From positions 1 to 6,498 of the forward strand of contig CAAFQM010000259.1 of the NCBI GenBank assembly GCA_900765105.1: a stretch of DNA of 6,498 nucleotides, given 5' to 3'. This stretch comes from an uncultured Faecalibacterium sp. (GTDB lineage: Bacteria > Bacillota > Clostridia > Oscillospirales > Ruminococcaceae). The notes under the pieces are model-generated. The model was not told where the DNA came from and did no database searches. It saw only the letters and a list, made by a program, of their open reading frames with translations. Positions 1-6,114 of this stretch are shown one piece after another. Position 1 is the stretch's first letter. Every line of letters begins with the position of its first letter. Made by a program: the position numbers and the translations under genes.

Positions 1-1314
1 GGGCATCCGGCTGGTCTCGAGGGCGCTCTTGCGGCGCACCAGCTCACGGGCCTTCTTGGCGGCAGCGCGGGCGCGGGCGGCCTGCGTGGCTTTTTCAAAA
101 ATGGCTTTTGCCACGCCGGGGTTCTCCTCAAAGAACTCCATCAGCTTGGAGTAGACCATGTTGGAAACGAGGGTGCGGATCTCGGTATTGCCCAGCTTTG
201 CCTTGGTCTGGCCTTCAAATTCGGCCTCCTGCAGCTTGACCGAGATGACGCAGATCAGACCCTCGCGCACGTCTGCGCCGGACAGATTCTCGTCCTTGTC
301 CTTCAGCAGACCGTGGCTGCGGCCGTAATCGTTGAACACGCGGGTCAGGCTGGCTTTGAAGCCCTCTTCGTGGGTACCGCCGTCCGGGGTGTTGACGTTG
401 TTGGCAAAGCTCAGAAGCAGCTCGTTGTAGCTGGAATTGTACTGCAAAGCGATCTCCGCCACGCCGCGGTCGGTCTGCCCCTTGAGGTAGATGACGTTGG
501 GGTGCAGCACTTCCAGCTTGCGCTTTTCGCCCAGATAGGTGACAAAGCTCTTGATGCCGCCCTCGTAGCACATGACCTCGGAGCGGTAGCAGGGGTCGCC
601 CTCCTGCCCATCCTCCAGCACGGGGGTGTACAGCTGACGCTCATCGGTCAGGGTGATCTTGACACCGGCGTTCAGGAAGCTTTCCTCCCGCAGGCGCTTT
701 TCCAGCGTGTCGAAGTCGTAGACGGTGGTGTCCTTGAACATCTCCGGGTCGGGTTTGAAGGTGACCCGGGTGCCGGTGACGCCCTCGGCTACCGTGCCGA
801 TGCACTTGAGGTCGCCGTCCGGGTCGCCGCGCCGGAAGGTCTGCTCGTACTCCTTGCCATCGCGGCGCACATTGACAGTGAGCCACTCGGAGCAGGCGTT
901 GACCACCGAAGCGCCCACGCCGTGCAGACCGCCGGCCACCTTGTAGCCGGAATTTTCGCCGCCGAACTTGCCGCCGGCGTGCAGGATGGTGTACACCACG
1001 GTGACGGCAGGCAGACCGGTGTCGGCCTGAATGTCCACGGGGATGCCGCGTCCGTTATCGGTGACCTGAATGATATTGTCCTTCAGGATCTTGACCTCGA
1101 TGTGGTCGCAGTAACCCGCCAGCGCCTCGTCAATGGCGTTGTCCACGATCTCGTACACCAGATGATGCAGACCGCGCTCACCGGTGGAGCCGATATACAT
1201 ACCCGGGCGCTTGCGCACCGCCTCCAGACCCTTCAGCACCTGGATCTCGCTGGCGTTATACTCGTGGTCGGTTACGGTATCGGCATTTGTACTGGTAATG
1301 ATTTCTTCTGCCAT
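1..1314 (-). CDS. gyrB: DNA gyrase subunit B, N-terminal two thirds (3' end outside window)
   Basis: This is the ATPase subunit of DNA gyrase, the type IIA topoisomerase that uses ATP to introduce negative supercoils and relax positive supercoils ahead of forks as a GyrA2GyrB2 complex. The 438 visible codons are open from an ATG at 1312-1314 to the window edge. The GHKL ATPase domain (about residues 20-235) shows EIVDNAIDEA at 55-64 (catalytic Glu55 and Mg-binding Asn59, matching E. coli Glu42 and Asn46), TDNGRGIP at 85-92 and the lid motif GGLHGVGASVVNA at 128-140. The transducer domain carries QTKAKLGN at 369-376 with the ATP-contacting Lys371. The visible part ends in the Arg/Lys-rich helix (ARAAAKKARELVRRKSALE, 415-433) that precedes the TOPRIM domain in the family, so about 200 C-terminal residues including the EGDSA motif are missing only because of the window edge. 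The start is supported by GGGAG at 1322-1326, seven bases upstream, and by length agreement with the family. The next gene would be expected to be gyrA, but it is not visible. Confidence 0.98.
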   Translation of the reverse strand, partial: MAEEIITSTNADTVTDHEYNASEIQVLKGLEAVRKRPGMYIGSTGERGLHHLVYEIVDNAIDEALAGYCDHIEVKILKDNIIQVTDNGRGIPVDIQADTGLPAVTVVYTILHAGGKFGGENSGYKVAGGLHGVGASVVNACSEWLTVNVRRDGKEYEQTFRRGDPDGDLKCIGTVAEGVTGTRVTFKPDPEMFKDTTVYDFDTLEKRLREESFLNAGVKITLTDERQLYTPVLEDGQEGDPCYRSEVMCYEGGIKSFVTYLGEKRKLEVLHPNVIYLKGQTDRGVAEIALQYNSSYNELLLSFANNVNTPDGGTHEEGFKASLTRVFNDYGRSHGLLKDKDENLSGADVREGLICVISVKLQEAEFEGQTKAKLGNTEIRTLVSNMVYSKLMEFFEENPGVAKAIFEKATQAARARAAAKKARELVRRKSALETSRMP

Positions 1315-1356
1315 ATCCTTTCTCCCTTTTGTTCATTTTTGCGTTTGTTTTTTCAA

Positions 1357-1362
1357 ATTATA
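1357..1362 (-). promoter_or_regulatory. gyrB promoter, extended -10
   Basis: Reading the minus strand, the bases TGC immediately precede a perfect TATAAT (1362 down to 1357), which gives an extended -10 element TGnTATAAT. Transcription would start near 1350, leaving a leader of about 36 bases before the gyrB ATG. The -35 position (about 1380-1385) does not resemble TTGACA; it lies inside a 16-bp palindrome. Extended -10 promoters can work with poor -35 boxes, so activity is plausible. It means gyrB can be transcribed separately from the dnaA-recF genes. Confidence 0.65.
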
Positions 1363-1377
1363 GCAAAGCGGGAACCG

Positions 1378-1393
1378 GTACACCATGGTGTAC
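1378..1393. promoter_or_regulatory. 16-bp perfect palindrome over the gyrB -35 region, candidate operator
   Basis: GTACACCATGGTGTAC is exactly self-complementary with no spacer. It sits 15 bases upstream of the gyrB TATAAT and covers where a -35 hexamer would fall. A dyad in this position is the usual geometry for a repressor site, or for an activator replacing a weak -35. I do not recognise it as the site of a named regulator. The operator role is inference; the palindrome itself is directly visible. Confidence 0.45.
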
Positions 1394-1532
1394 TTTTTTC
1401 TCGCCGTTTTGTTGTGTTTTCACGCGCTGCCCGCAACGGGCGTTCCGGCTGGCACGGTGCGGCTTTCCGGGCAGTTCCGGGGCTTTCCCATCCCTCTTTT
1501 TTTGTGGATCTTCCGCCCGTTTTCCGCAAATT

Positions 1533-1790
1533 TCACTCCACCATCTTTTGCGCTCTGCGGCGCATGGCGGCGCTGGACAGCTCCGAAAGATACACCGCAT
1601 CCACCAGCCCTCCGTCTGCCAGCACATAGCACTGGGGCAGCTCGTCCGAAAGGCTGACCACCGCCCCGTTCTTCTGGGCGTAGTTCAAAAACTCCCGCCC
1701 CCGGGGGGAGGTGGTGGTGGTCTCCAGATCAAAGATGCCAATGATGTCACGGTCGTTCAGAACATAGTCCCGCCCCAGATGAATATACAT
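1533..1790 (-). CDS. remB: RemB/YaaB-like DUF370 regulatory protein
   Basis: An 85-residue cytosolic protein of the DUF370 / RemA-RemB family. In Bacillus subtilis RemA is a DNA-binding activator of biofilm-matrix genes, and RemB (YaaB, about 81 residues) is encoded between recF and gyrB, exactly as here. The start MYIHLGRDYVLNDRDIIGIFDLE matches the family N-terminus. The C-terminal half has YLSELSSAAMRRRAQ (67-81), corresponding to the conserved Y-S-x-L-S-S and basic helix of the family. The segment in between (about 24-55) is the variable part. The ATG at 1788-1790 is preceded by GGGAG ten bases upstream. It lies 89 bases downstream of recF and 218 bases upstream of gyrB on the same strand. 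Family and synteny make the name good. The function in this organism is unknown, because matrix genes cannot be assumed. Confidence 0.88.
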   Translation of the reverse strand: MYIHLGRDYVLNDRDIIGIFDLETTTTSPRGREFLNYAQKNGAVVSLSDELPQCYVLADGGLVDAVYLSELSSAAMRRRAQKMVE

Positions 1791-1879
1791 ACTGTATTTT
1801 CTCCCGTGTCTTTTGTTTGCATAAAGCCCACGAAAATGCAGCTTTTATGCAGTATTGCTTACAACATTTATCCATGCTG
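1791..1879 (-). other. recF-remB intergenic region / remB leader
   Basis: These 89 bases separate the recF stop from the remB start. They contain the inverted repeat described separately and the remB ribosome-binding site (GGGAG about ten bases before the ATG). A perfect TTGACA on the minus strand (1878-1883) overlaps the recF stop codon, but no acceptable -10 follows at 16-18 bases, so an independent remB promoter is not established. Confidence 0.5.
1818..1851 (-). repeat. Bulged inverted repeat in the remB leader
   Basis: On the minus strand TGCATAAAAGC pairs with GCTTTATGCA across a 13-base loop, giving ten base pairs with one bulged A. No T run follows on the minus strand (the next bases are AAACAAAAG), nor on the plus strand, so it does not look like an intrinsic terminator. 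It lies between recF and the remB Shine-Dalgarno. It could therefore be an mRNA processing or stability element, a leaky attenuator or a protein-binding dyad. The sequence does not decide between these. Confidence 0.5.
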
Positions 1880-3001
1880 TCAAACCCGGTTCAGCACCCC
1901 GCCGTCCATGCGGTACACCTCGCCGTCGGTCTTTAAAAAGTCCGTGTCATCGCAGCTGGTCACAAAGGTCTGCTTTTCCTTCATGCAGGTGAGCAGATAC
2001 TGCTTGCGCCCTTCGTCCAGCTCGCTCAGCACATCATCCAGCAGCAGTACCGGGTGCTCCCCGGTGATCTGCGCCGCCGCCGCGGCTTCGGCCATTTTCA
2101 GGCTCAGCACCACGCTGCGCTGCTGTCCCTGACTGGCATACACCCGGGCGGGCTGGTCGTCCAGCAGCAGCTCCAAGTCCTCGCGGTGGATGCCGCACAG
2201 GCTCTGCCCGGCGCGCAGCTCCTCCTCCTGCCGCTGACGCAGCAGTGCGGCAAGCCCGCCCGGCGCAAACTGGGCGGCGTAGCGGATGCTCATCCGTTCT
2301 GCCCCGTGGGAAAGCTCCGCGTAGTTGGCACAGGCGCGGGGAGCCAGCAGTTTCAGATACTCCCGCCGCCGCTGCTGCAAGGCTTCGCCCTGTGCGGCAA
2401 GTTCGGTGTTGAGCACCTCCAGCAGGGTGCGCTTTTCCGCATAGGGGCGCTCCTGCCCGTTTGCGGAGTGGCGCAGCAGCGCATTTTTTTGCTGCAACAC
2501 CCGCACATAGCGGCGGTAGCTTGCCAGATACCCGGGGTACAGCTGGCACAGCGCAGCGTCCAGAAATTTGCGCCGCCCTTCCGGAGCCCCCTTGACAAGG
2601 CTCAGGTGGCCGGGGTCGAACACCACCGCCGGAAAGCTGCCTGCCAGTGCCGCCGCCCGCTTGGGCGCTGCACCGTTTACCGCCGCATAACGGCCGGGCT
2701 TTGCGGCTTCCGGGGTGCCCACGGTCATGCGGATGTGGGCAGGCTCGGCGGGCTCACAGCCTTCTGGCCTATCCCGCTGGGTATCGGCTTCCAGCACCGC
2801 AAATGCTTCTCCCCGGCGCACAAGCTCGGCATCCTTGCCGCCCCGGAAACTTTTGCCGCCGGTCAGCAGCCAGATGGCCTCTAAAAGGTTCGTCTTGCCC
2901 TGCCCGTTGTTGCCGCAGATGACGGTAAGCTCCCGGCCGGGCTCCAGCCGTGCCGCACAAATATTGCGATAGTTCTGTACTTCCAGCGAAAGCAGACGCA
3001 T
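1880..3001 (-). CDS. recF: RecF, DNA replication/repair ATPase
   Basis: A 373-residue SMC-like ABC ATPase, close to the B. subtilis length of about 370. RecF with RecO and RecR loads RecA onto gapped single-stranded DNA for gap repair and fork restart in the cytoplasm. The N-terminus MRLLSLEVQNYRNI is the typical RecF start. Walker A is GNNGQGKT at 30-37, followed by NLLEAIWLL. The ABC signature is SQGQQR at 290-295. Walker B with the D-loop is LLLDDVLSELDE at 319-330 (Asp322, Asp323). The middle (about 120-280) is the helical lobe, with FDPGHLSLVKGAPEGRRKFLD as a family landmark. The ATG (2999-3001) directly abuts the TAA of yaaA with no bases between, which suggests that translation is coupled to yaaA. 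A purine-rich GCAGGG in the end of yaaA can serve as ribosome-binding site. All key ATPase residues are intact. Confidence 0.98.
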   Translation of the reverse strand: MRLLSLEVQNYRNICAARLEPGRELTVICGNNGQGKTNLLEAIWLLTGGKSFRGGKDAELVRRGEAFAVLEADTQRDRPEGCEPAEPAHIRMTVGTPEAAKPGRYAAVNGAAPKRAAALAGSFPAVVFDPGHLSLVKGAPEGRRKFLDAALCQLYPGYLASYRRYVRVLQQKNALLRHSANGQERPYAEKRTLLEVLNTELAAQGEALQQRRREYLKLLAPRACANYAELSHGAERMSIRYAAQFAPGGLAALLRQRQEEELRAGQSLCGIHREDLELLLDDQPARVYASQGQQRSVVLSLKMAEAAAAAQITGEHPVLLLDDVLSELDEGRKQYLLTCMKEKQTFVTSCDDTDFLKTDGEVYRMDGGVLNRV

Positions 3002-3217
3002 TTACTGACCCTGCCCGATCTCTACGCTCTGGCCGTCCAGCTCGATAACGTCCCCGGCGCGGCACTTTTTGCCCCGCATGGTGCACACCTCGCCGTTCAC
3101 CTTCACAGCACCGCCCTGCACCAGCTCCTTGGCTTCGCCGCCGGTCTCGCACAGACCGGCAAATTTGAGCAGGGCATCCAGCTTGATAAACTCGGTATGA
3201 ATGAGAATCTTCTGCAT
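3002..3217 (-). CDS. yaaA: YaaA, S4-domain RNA-binding protein
   Basis: A 71-residue protein made almost entirely of one S4 RNA-binding domain (about residues 11-65). Landmarks are IKLDALLKFAGLCETGGEAKELV (11-33) and the loop GGAVKVNGE (35-43), the usual S4 alpha-L surface that contacts RNA. The length equals that of B. subtilis YaaA, which lies between dnaN and recF and has been linked to ribosome large-subunit assembly (also called RlbA). It is unrelated to the E. coli peroxide-stress YaaA. The start is firmly set by AAGGAG at 3226-3231, eight bases upstream. The dnaN stop TAA overlaps that Shine-Dalgarno, and the yaaA stop touches the recF ATG, so the three genes form a compact cotranscribed block. 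The family assignment is good; the molecular role here is inferred from homology. Confidence 0.93.
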   Translation of the reverse strand: MQKILIHTEFIKLDALLKFAGLCETGGEAKELVQGGAVKVNGEVCTMRGKKCRAGDVIELDGQSVEIGQGQ

Positions 3218-3225
3218 AAAACGCG

Positions 3226-3232
3226 CTCCTTA
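3226..3232 (-). promoter_or_regulatory. Shine-Dalgarno of yaaA overlapping the dnaN stop
   Basis: The minus strand reads TAAGGAG. The dnaN stop TAA supplies the first bases of the AAGGAG ribosome-binding site for yaaA. A ribosome terminating on dnaN therefore sits on the initiation signal of the next gene, which favours translational coupling or reinitiation. Confidence 0.85.
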
Positions 3233-4336
3233 GTCGTTTTTAAAGCGTACCGGCAGTACCAGATACAAAAAGTCGTTGCCCTCTACCGGCAGCACCTTCA
3301 CCGGGCTCAGCGGGCCGCTGATCTCCATGCGCACCTGCTCGGTGCGGGCGTTGCGCAGCGCATCCAGCAGATAGCGGTTATTGAAGCCGATCTCCACCTC
3401 GTCGCCCTCGCAGGCAGCGCTGAACTCGTCCACCACGCGGCCGAGGTTTGTCTGGCAGCGCACCACAACTTTACCCTCTGTAAAGGAGATGCGGAGGGGA
3501 TTTTTTAAACGCTCTGTAATAATCAGGGAAGCGCGCTCGATGGTGGAGATGAAGTCCTTGGTGTCGATGGTCACCCGGGTGCGGCTTCCGGCGGGGATGA
3601 CGTTGCGGTAATTCAGGAATTCGCCCTCGATCAGGCGGCTCATGATGGTGTAACCGGCGGTGGTGAACACCACATAGCGGCGGTTCGCACTGATGTGCAC
3701 ATCCTCTTCGTCATCGTTGGCCAGCAGGTGGGACACCTCGGTCATGGTCTTGCTGGGCACGATGATGCGGATATCCTTCACGGCAGTGATGGGGCGCTCC
3801 ACAATAGCCAGACGGTAGCCGTCCAGCGCTACAATGGTCAGCTTGTCCAGTTCGATCTCGAACAGTTCGCCGGTGTGGGCGGGTTTTTTCTCGTCCTGAC
3901 TGACGGCATACAGGGTGCGGTCGATCATGTCCCGCAGCACGCCGGTCTTGATGGTCAGGGTCTGCTCCGCGCCGGTGTTGGGCAGATCCGGGAAATCGGT
4001 AGCCGGCATAGACTGGATCTCAAACTGTGCCACGCCGCTCTGGATGGTGGTCTTGCCGTTATCCGCCGCCACGATGCTGATCTGACCTGCCGGCATACGG
4101 CTGATCATGCTGCTGAGCAGTTTTGCATTCAGCACGATCTCACCGGGTTCTTTGATGTTGGCTTCGATGGTGGTCACGATGCCCATTTCCAGATCATAGC
4201 CGGTCAGGGTGAGCTGAAAGCCCTCGGCCTTCAGCAGAATGCCCTCCAGCACCGGGATGGACGAGCGCATAGTGACAGCTTTGGAAACGCCGTCGATGGC
4301 TGCACTGAGCAGCGTTTTATCGCAGACGATGTTCAA
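3230..4336 (-). CDS. dnaN: DNA polymerase III beta subunit (sliding clamp)
   Basis: A 368-residue beta clamp, slightly shorter than the 378 of B. subtilis. It dimerises into a ring around DNA, tethers DNA polymerase III and serves as a docking platform for repair and regulatory factors. Three clamp folds are expected at about 1-120, 121-245 and 246-368. Landmarks are MRSSIPVLEGILL (23-35), LTGYDLEMGI (44-53), ALDGYRLA (170-177), LIEGEFLNYRNVIP (235-248), FNNRYLLDAL (318-327) and the C-terminal YLVLPVR (358-364) that lines the protein-binding pocket. The start codon is TTG (4334-4336). It is chosen because the family N-terminus begins exactly there and AAGGAG lies ten bases upstream. It follows dnaA across a 397-base origin region, so dnaN may depend on read-through from the dnaA promoter; no clear promoter of its own was found. 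Confidence 0.97.
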   Translation of the reverse strand: MNIVCDKTLLSAAIDGVSKAVTMRSSIPVLEGILLKAEGFQLTLTGYDLEMGIVTTIEANIKEPGEIVLNAKLLSSMISRMPAGQISIVAADNGKTTIQSGVAQFEIQSMPATDFPDLPNTGAEQTLTIKTGVLRDMIDRTLYAVSQDEKKPAHTGELFEIELDKLTIVALDGYRLAIVERPITAVKDIRIIVPSKTMTEVSHLLANDDEEDVHISANRRYVVFTTAGYTIMSRLIEGEFLNYRNVIPAGSRTRVTIDTKDFISTIERASLIITERLKNPLRISFTEGKVVVRCQTNLGRVVDEFSAACEGDEVEIGFNNRYLLDALRNARTEQVRMEISGPLSPVKVLPVEGNDFLYLVLPVRFKND

Positions 4337-4346
4337 AACAGTATCT

Positions 4347-4352
4347 CTCCTT
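4347..4352 (-). promoter_or_regulatory. Shine-Dalgarno deciding the TTG start of dnaN
   Basis: A strong AAGGAG on the minus strand lies ten bases before the TTG at 4334-4336. There is no ATG or GTG at a suitable distance in the same frame, so the TTG is the supported initiator. Confidence 0.8.
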
Positions 4353-4360
4353 TTTTCACA

Positions 4361-4400
4361 CTTCCGGCTTGATCCCTGCCCTTTGGGCTGCTGCCGGAAG
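4361..4400 (-). repeat. Hairpin in the dnaN leader
   Basis: CTTCCGGC (4361-4368) and GCCGGAAG (4393-4400) are perfect complements, giving an eight-pair stem with a 24-base loop. The loop contains a second small stem, GCCC-TTT-GGGC (4378-4388). In the dnaA-to-dnaN transcript the structure ends eight bases before the AAGGAG of dnaN. It is not followed by a T run, so it is not an intrinsic terminator. It could shape dnaN translation, protect the message after processing, or form a DNA structure beside the unwinding element. Confidence 0.55.
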
Positions 4401-4403
4401 GCA

Positions 4404-4449
4404 GTAATATATTGAACTTGTTGTAGTAACCGTAGTAGGGGGTGGGGAA
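4404..4449. other. Candidate DNA unwinding element with DnaA-trios
   Basis: From right to left on the plus strand there is a G-rich block (GGGGTGGGG, 4439-4447), then triplets TAG 4436-4438, TAG 4433-4435, CCG 4430-4432, TAA 4427-4429, TAG 4424-4426, TTG 4421-4423 and TTG 4418-4420, and then the AT-rich stretch 4404-4417. Read 3' to 5' these are GAT and AAT units, the DnaA-trio consensus described for the B. subtilis origin, where DnaA filaments are guided onto one strand to open it. A box-like TTTTCAACA (4452-4460, minus) lies just outside the G-rich block and reads towards the trios, as in B. subtilis. One of the first five triplets (CCG) breaks the pattern. Confidence 0.72.
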
Positions 4450-4733
4450 GATGTTGAAAACCCGAAAATGTCTTGCCGGGAAGCGGGGCTTTGGCTTTCC
4501 ACCGAGATGTGGAAGGCTCGTGAAGGAAATGTTGAAAGGTGGGGAACGGTGTTTCTTTCCACAGCCGATGTGAAGAACTGATGTTAAATGTTGAAAACTA
4601 AGTGGAAAGTGTGGAAAGCTTCGCCTTTTTGCCACAAGATATAGGCTTATTTTCCCCTTTTTGTTCCGTTTTCTCCCCATATTTTGGGGTCACACCCTGA
4701 AATGAGTATGACTTTTACTCGGTTTTCCCCGGT

Positions 4734-6056
4734 TTAGGCCTTCACGTTCTTGATGATATCGCTTACGGTCTCCCGCAGGTGCTGGTCGTTCTTCATGTCT
4801 CGTTCCATGGTCTTGAGGGAGTAGACGATGGTGGAGTGGTCGCGGCCGGAAAATTCCCGCCCGATCTCCTCCATGCTCATGCCGGTGACCTCCCGCAGGA
4901 TATAGATGGCAACGCGCCGGGCGGAAGCCACGTTGGCGTTGCGCTTGGTGCCCCGGATGTCGGCAGGGGACACGTTGAAGGTGCGGGACACCTCGCCAAT
5001 GATCTTTTCGATGGTCACCGGTACCGGCTGGGTCTCGTTGAGGATATCCTTGATGGCGTTCTGCGCCACGCTGATCACCGGCTGGATGCCCTCCAGCATA
5101 TAATAGGCGTTCAGCTTTTTCACCGCGCCCTCCAGCTGGCGGATGTTGTTTTTCAGGTGGTTGGCAATGAACTCTGCCACGTCCTCGGGCAGGTCCAGAT
5201 GCAGCAGCTCTGCCTTGCGCTTCACGATGGCAACCCGGGTCTCAAAATCCGGCGGCTGCACATCGGCGGTCAGACCCCACTCAAAGCGGGTGCGCAGACG
5301 CTCCTCGAGGCTCTTGATCTCCTTGGCGGGGCGATCGGAAGCGATGACGATCTGCTTGTGGGCGTCGTGCAGGGAGTTGAAGGTGTGGAAGAATTCTTCC
5401 TGCGTGGACTCCTTGCCCGCGATGAACTGGATATCGTCCACCAGCAAAAGGTCTGCCACGCGGTACTTCATGCGGAAGTCCTCGGTGCTGCCGGCGCGGA
5501 TGGCGGCGATCAGCTCGTTGGTGAACTGCTCACAGGTGACATACATGATGACGAAATCGGGGTGGGTGCGCTTGATCTCGGTCTGAATGGCGGTCAGCAG
5601 ATGGGTCTTGCCCAGACCGGAGCCGCCGTAGATGAACAGGGGGTTATAGGCCCCGGAGGGGTTTGCCGCCACAGCCTGCGCAGCAGCAAACGCAAACTGG
5701 TTGGACGGCCCCTTGATGAAGTTTTCGAAGGTGAACTCGTAGTTGCCCTGCGGGGAGGCGGGGTTTGCCTCGTACTGCTGGGCCAGCACTACTTCGTGGG
5801 GCGGGGTGCTGGGCACCACAAGGGTGATGTCCACATCAAAGCCCAGCACGGACTTGAAGGCCTCCTTGAGCAGGCCGAGGTACCGGTCGGTGACGATCTT
5901 GCAGATAAAATCGTTGCGCACCGACAGGGTGATATGGCTGGAGTCCTCAAAGCTGATGGGCTCCAACCCGTCGATATAGAGATTGTACGTTGGCTCGGCC
6001 ATCTGCGCCTTGCAGTACATCTGGGCCGCTTCTAAAACGTCCTTGAAAGAATCCAT
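4734..6056 (-). CDS. dnaA: Chromosomal replication initiator DnaA
   Basis: A 440-residue AAA+ initiator that binds DnaA boxes at oriC, forms an ATP-dependent filament, melts the origin and directs helicase loading; it is also a transcription factor. Domain I (about 1-82) is the interaction domain. Domain II is a short linker of about 24 residues (83-106). Domain III begins at YEFTFENFIKG (106-116), with Walker A GGSGLGKT (144-151), Walker B LLLVDDIQF (203-211, Asp207 and Asp208) and an arginine-finger segment ERLRTRFEWG (252-261, Arg257). Domain IV holds the DNA-binding signature GRDHSTIVYSLK (404-415). All key residues are present and the length is close to the 446 of B. subtilis. The ATG (6054-6056) has GGAG ten bases upstream, and the N-terminus aligns with the family start. 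It diverges from rpmH, and its probable promoter is overlapped by a box-like site, so autoregulation is possible. Confidence 0.99.
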   Translation of the reverse strand: MDSFKDVLEAAQMYCKAQMAEPTYNLYIDGLEPISFEDSSHITLSVRNDFICKIVTDRYLGLLKEAFKSVLGFDVDITLVVPSTPPHEVVLAQQYEANPASPQGNYEFTFENFIKGPSNQFAFAAAQAVAANPSGAYNPLFIYGGSGLGKTHLLTAIQTEIKRTHPDFVIMYVTCEQFTNELIAAIRAGSTEDFRMKYRVADLLLVDDIQFIAGKESTQEEFFHTFNSLHDAHKQIVIASDRPAKEIKSLEERLRTRFEWGLTADVQPPDFETRVAIVKRKAELLHLDLPEDVAEFIANHLKNNIRQLEGAVKKLNAYYMLEGIQPVISVAQNAIKDILNETQPVPVTIEKIIGEVSRTFNVSPADIRGTKRNANVASARRVAIYILREVTGMSMEEIGREFSGRDHSTIVYSLKTMERDMKNDQHLRETVSDIIKNVKA

Positions 6057-6114
6057 AAAACATCCACTCCATTGAATCGGTCGAAGTTTTCAACAATGCT
6101 GCTGATACCATGTT

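Larger units (their letters stand above)
1315..1532. other. remB-gyrB intergenic region
   Basis: This 218-base gap holds the probable gyrB promoter and the palindrome listed separately, in its gyrB-proximal half. The remB-proximal half contains a small GC-rich hairpin (GCCCG-CAA-CGGGC, 1429-1441) that is not followed by a T run on either strand, so I see no convincing intrinsic terminator for remB. One isolated DnaA-box-like 9-mer (AGATCCACA on the minus strand, 1503-1511, 7 of 9 matches to TTATCCACA) is present. Open frames crossing this gap have no family resemblance and read as shadows. Confidence 0.6.
4337..4733. other. oriC: oriC part 2: dnaA-dnaN intergenic region with DnaA-box cluster
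   Basis: This 397-base region lacks a credible gene; the frames crossing it are low-complexity shadows. It is crowded with 9-mers related to the DnaA box TTATCCACA. On the plus strand: CTTTCCACC 4495-4503, CTTTCCACA 4555-4563, TTTGCCACA 4628-4636. On the minus strand: TTTTCAACA 4452-4460, CCTTCCACA 4509-4517, CTTTCAACA 4530-4538, TTCTTCACA 4569-4577, TTTTCAACA 4589-4597, CTTTCCACT 4601-4609, CTTTCCACA 4610-4618. Two copies of GGTGGGGAA (4441-4449, 4538-4546) may be weaker relatives. Next to dnaN lie a G-rich block, a trio-like run and an AT-rich segment. The order boxes, GC block, trios, AT-rich DNA, dnaN is that of the B. subtilis unwinding side. The position and box density make origin function likely. 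Individual weak boxes are uncertain. Confidence 0.85.

Noticed and set aside
313..1629. Long plus-strand open frame of 438 codons opposite gyrB
   Set aside because: It is the antisense of gyrB, whose minus-strand frame encodes unmistakable GyrB motifs. Its protein has no recognisable family and is a by-product of GC-rich codon use.
1868..1876. TTATCCATG between recF and remB as a DnaA box
   Set aside because: It is an isolated 7-of-9 match with a broken CCACA core, far from the box clusters.
1855..1883. TTGACA overlapping the recF stop as a remB promoter
   Set aside because: The -35 is perfect, but nothing resembling TATAAT follows at 16-18 bases; AATACT is 21 bases away.
2054..2884. Plus-strand frame of 276 codons opposite recF
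   Set aside because: It is a mirror of recF, with no ribosome-binding site or family resemblance.
4333..4680. Minus-strand frame of 115 codons in the dnaA-dnaN gap
   Set aside because: It runs through the DnaA-box cluster, has odd composition and overlaps the dnaN start; non-coding origin DNA is the better explanation.
4675..4689. CCCC/GGGG hairpin after dnaA as a terminator
   Set aside because: The stem is only four pairs and is not followed by a T run in the direction of dnaA transcription.
4779..6035. Long plus-strand open frame of 418 codons opposite dnaA
   Set aside because: It lies antisense to dnaA and has a repetitive Gly/Val/His-rich composition typical of a mirror frame, with no domain that I recognise.
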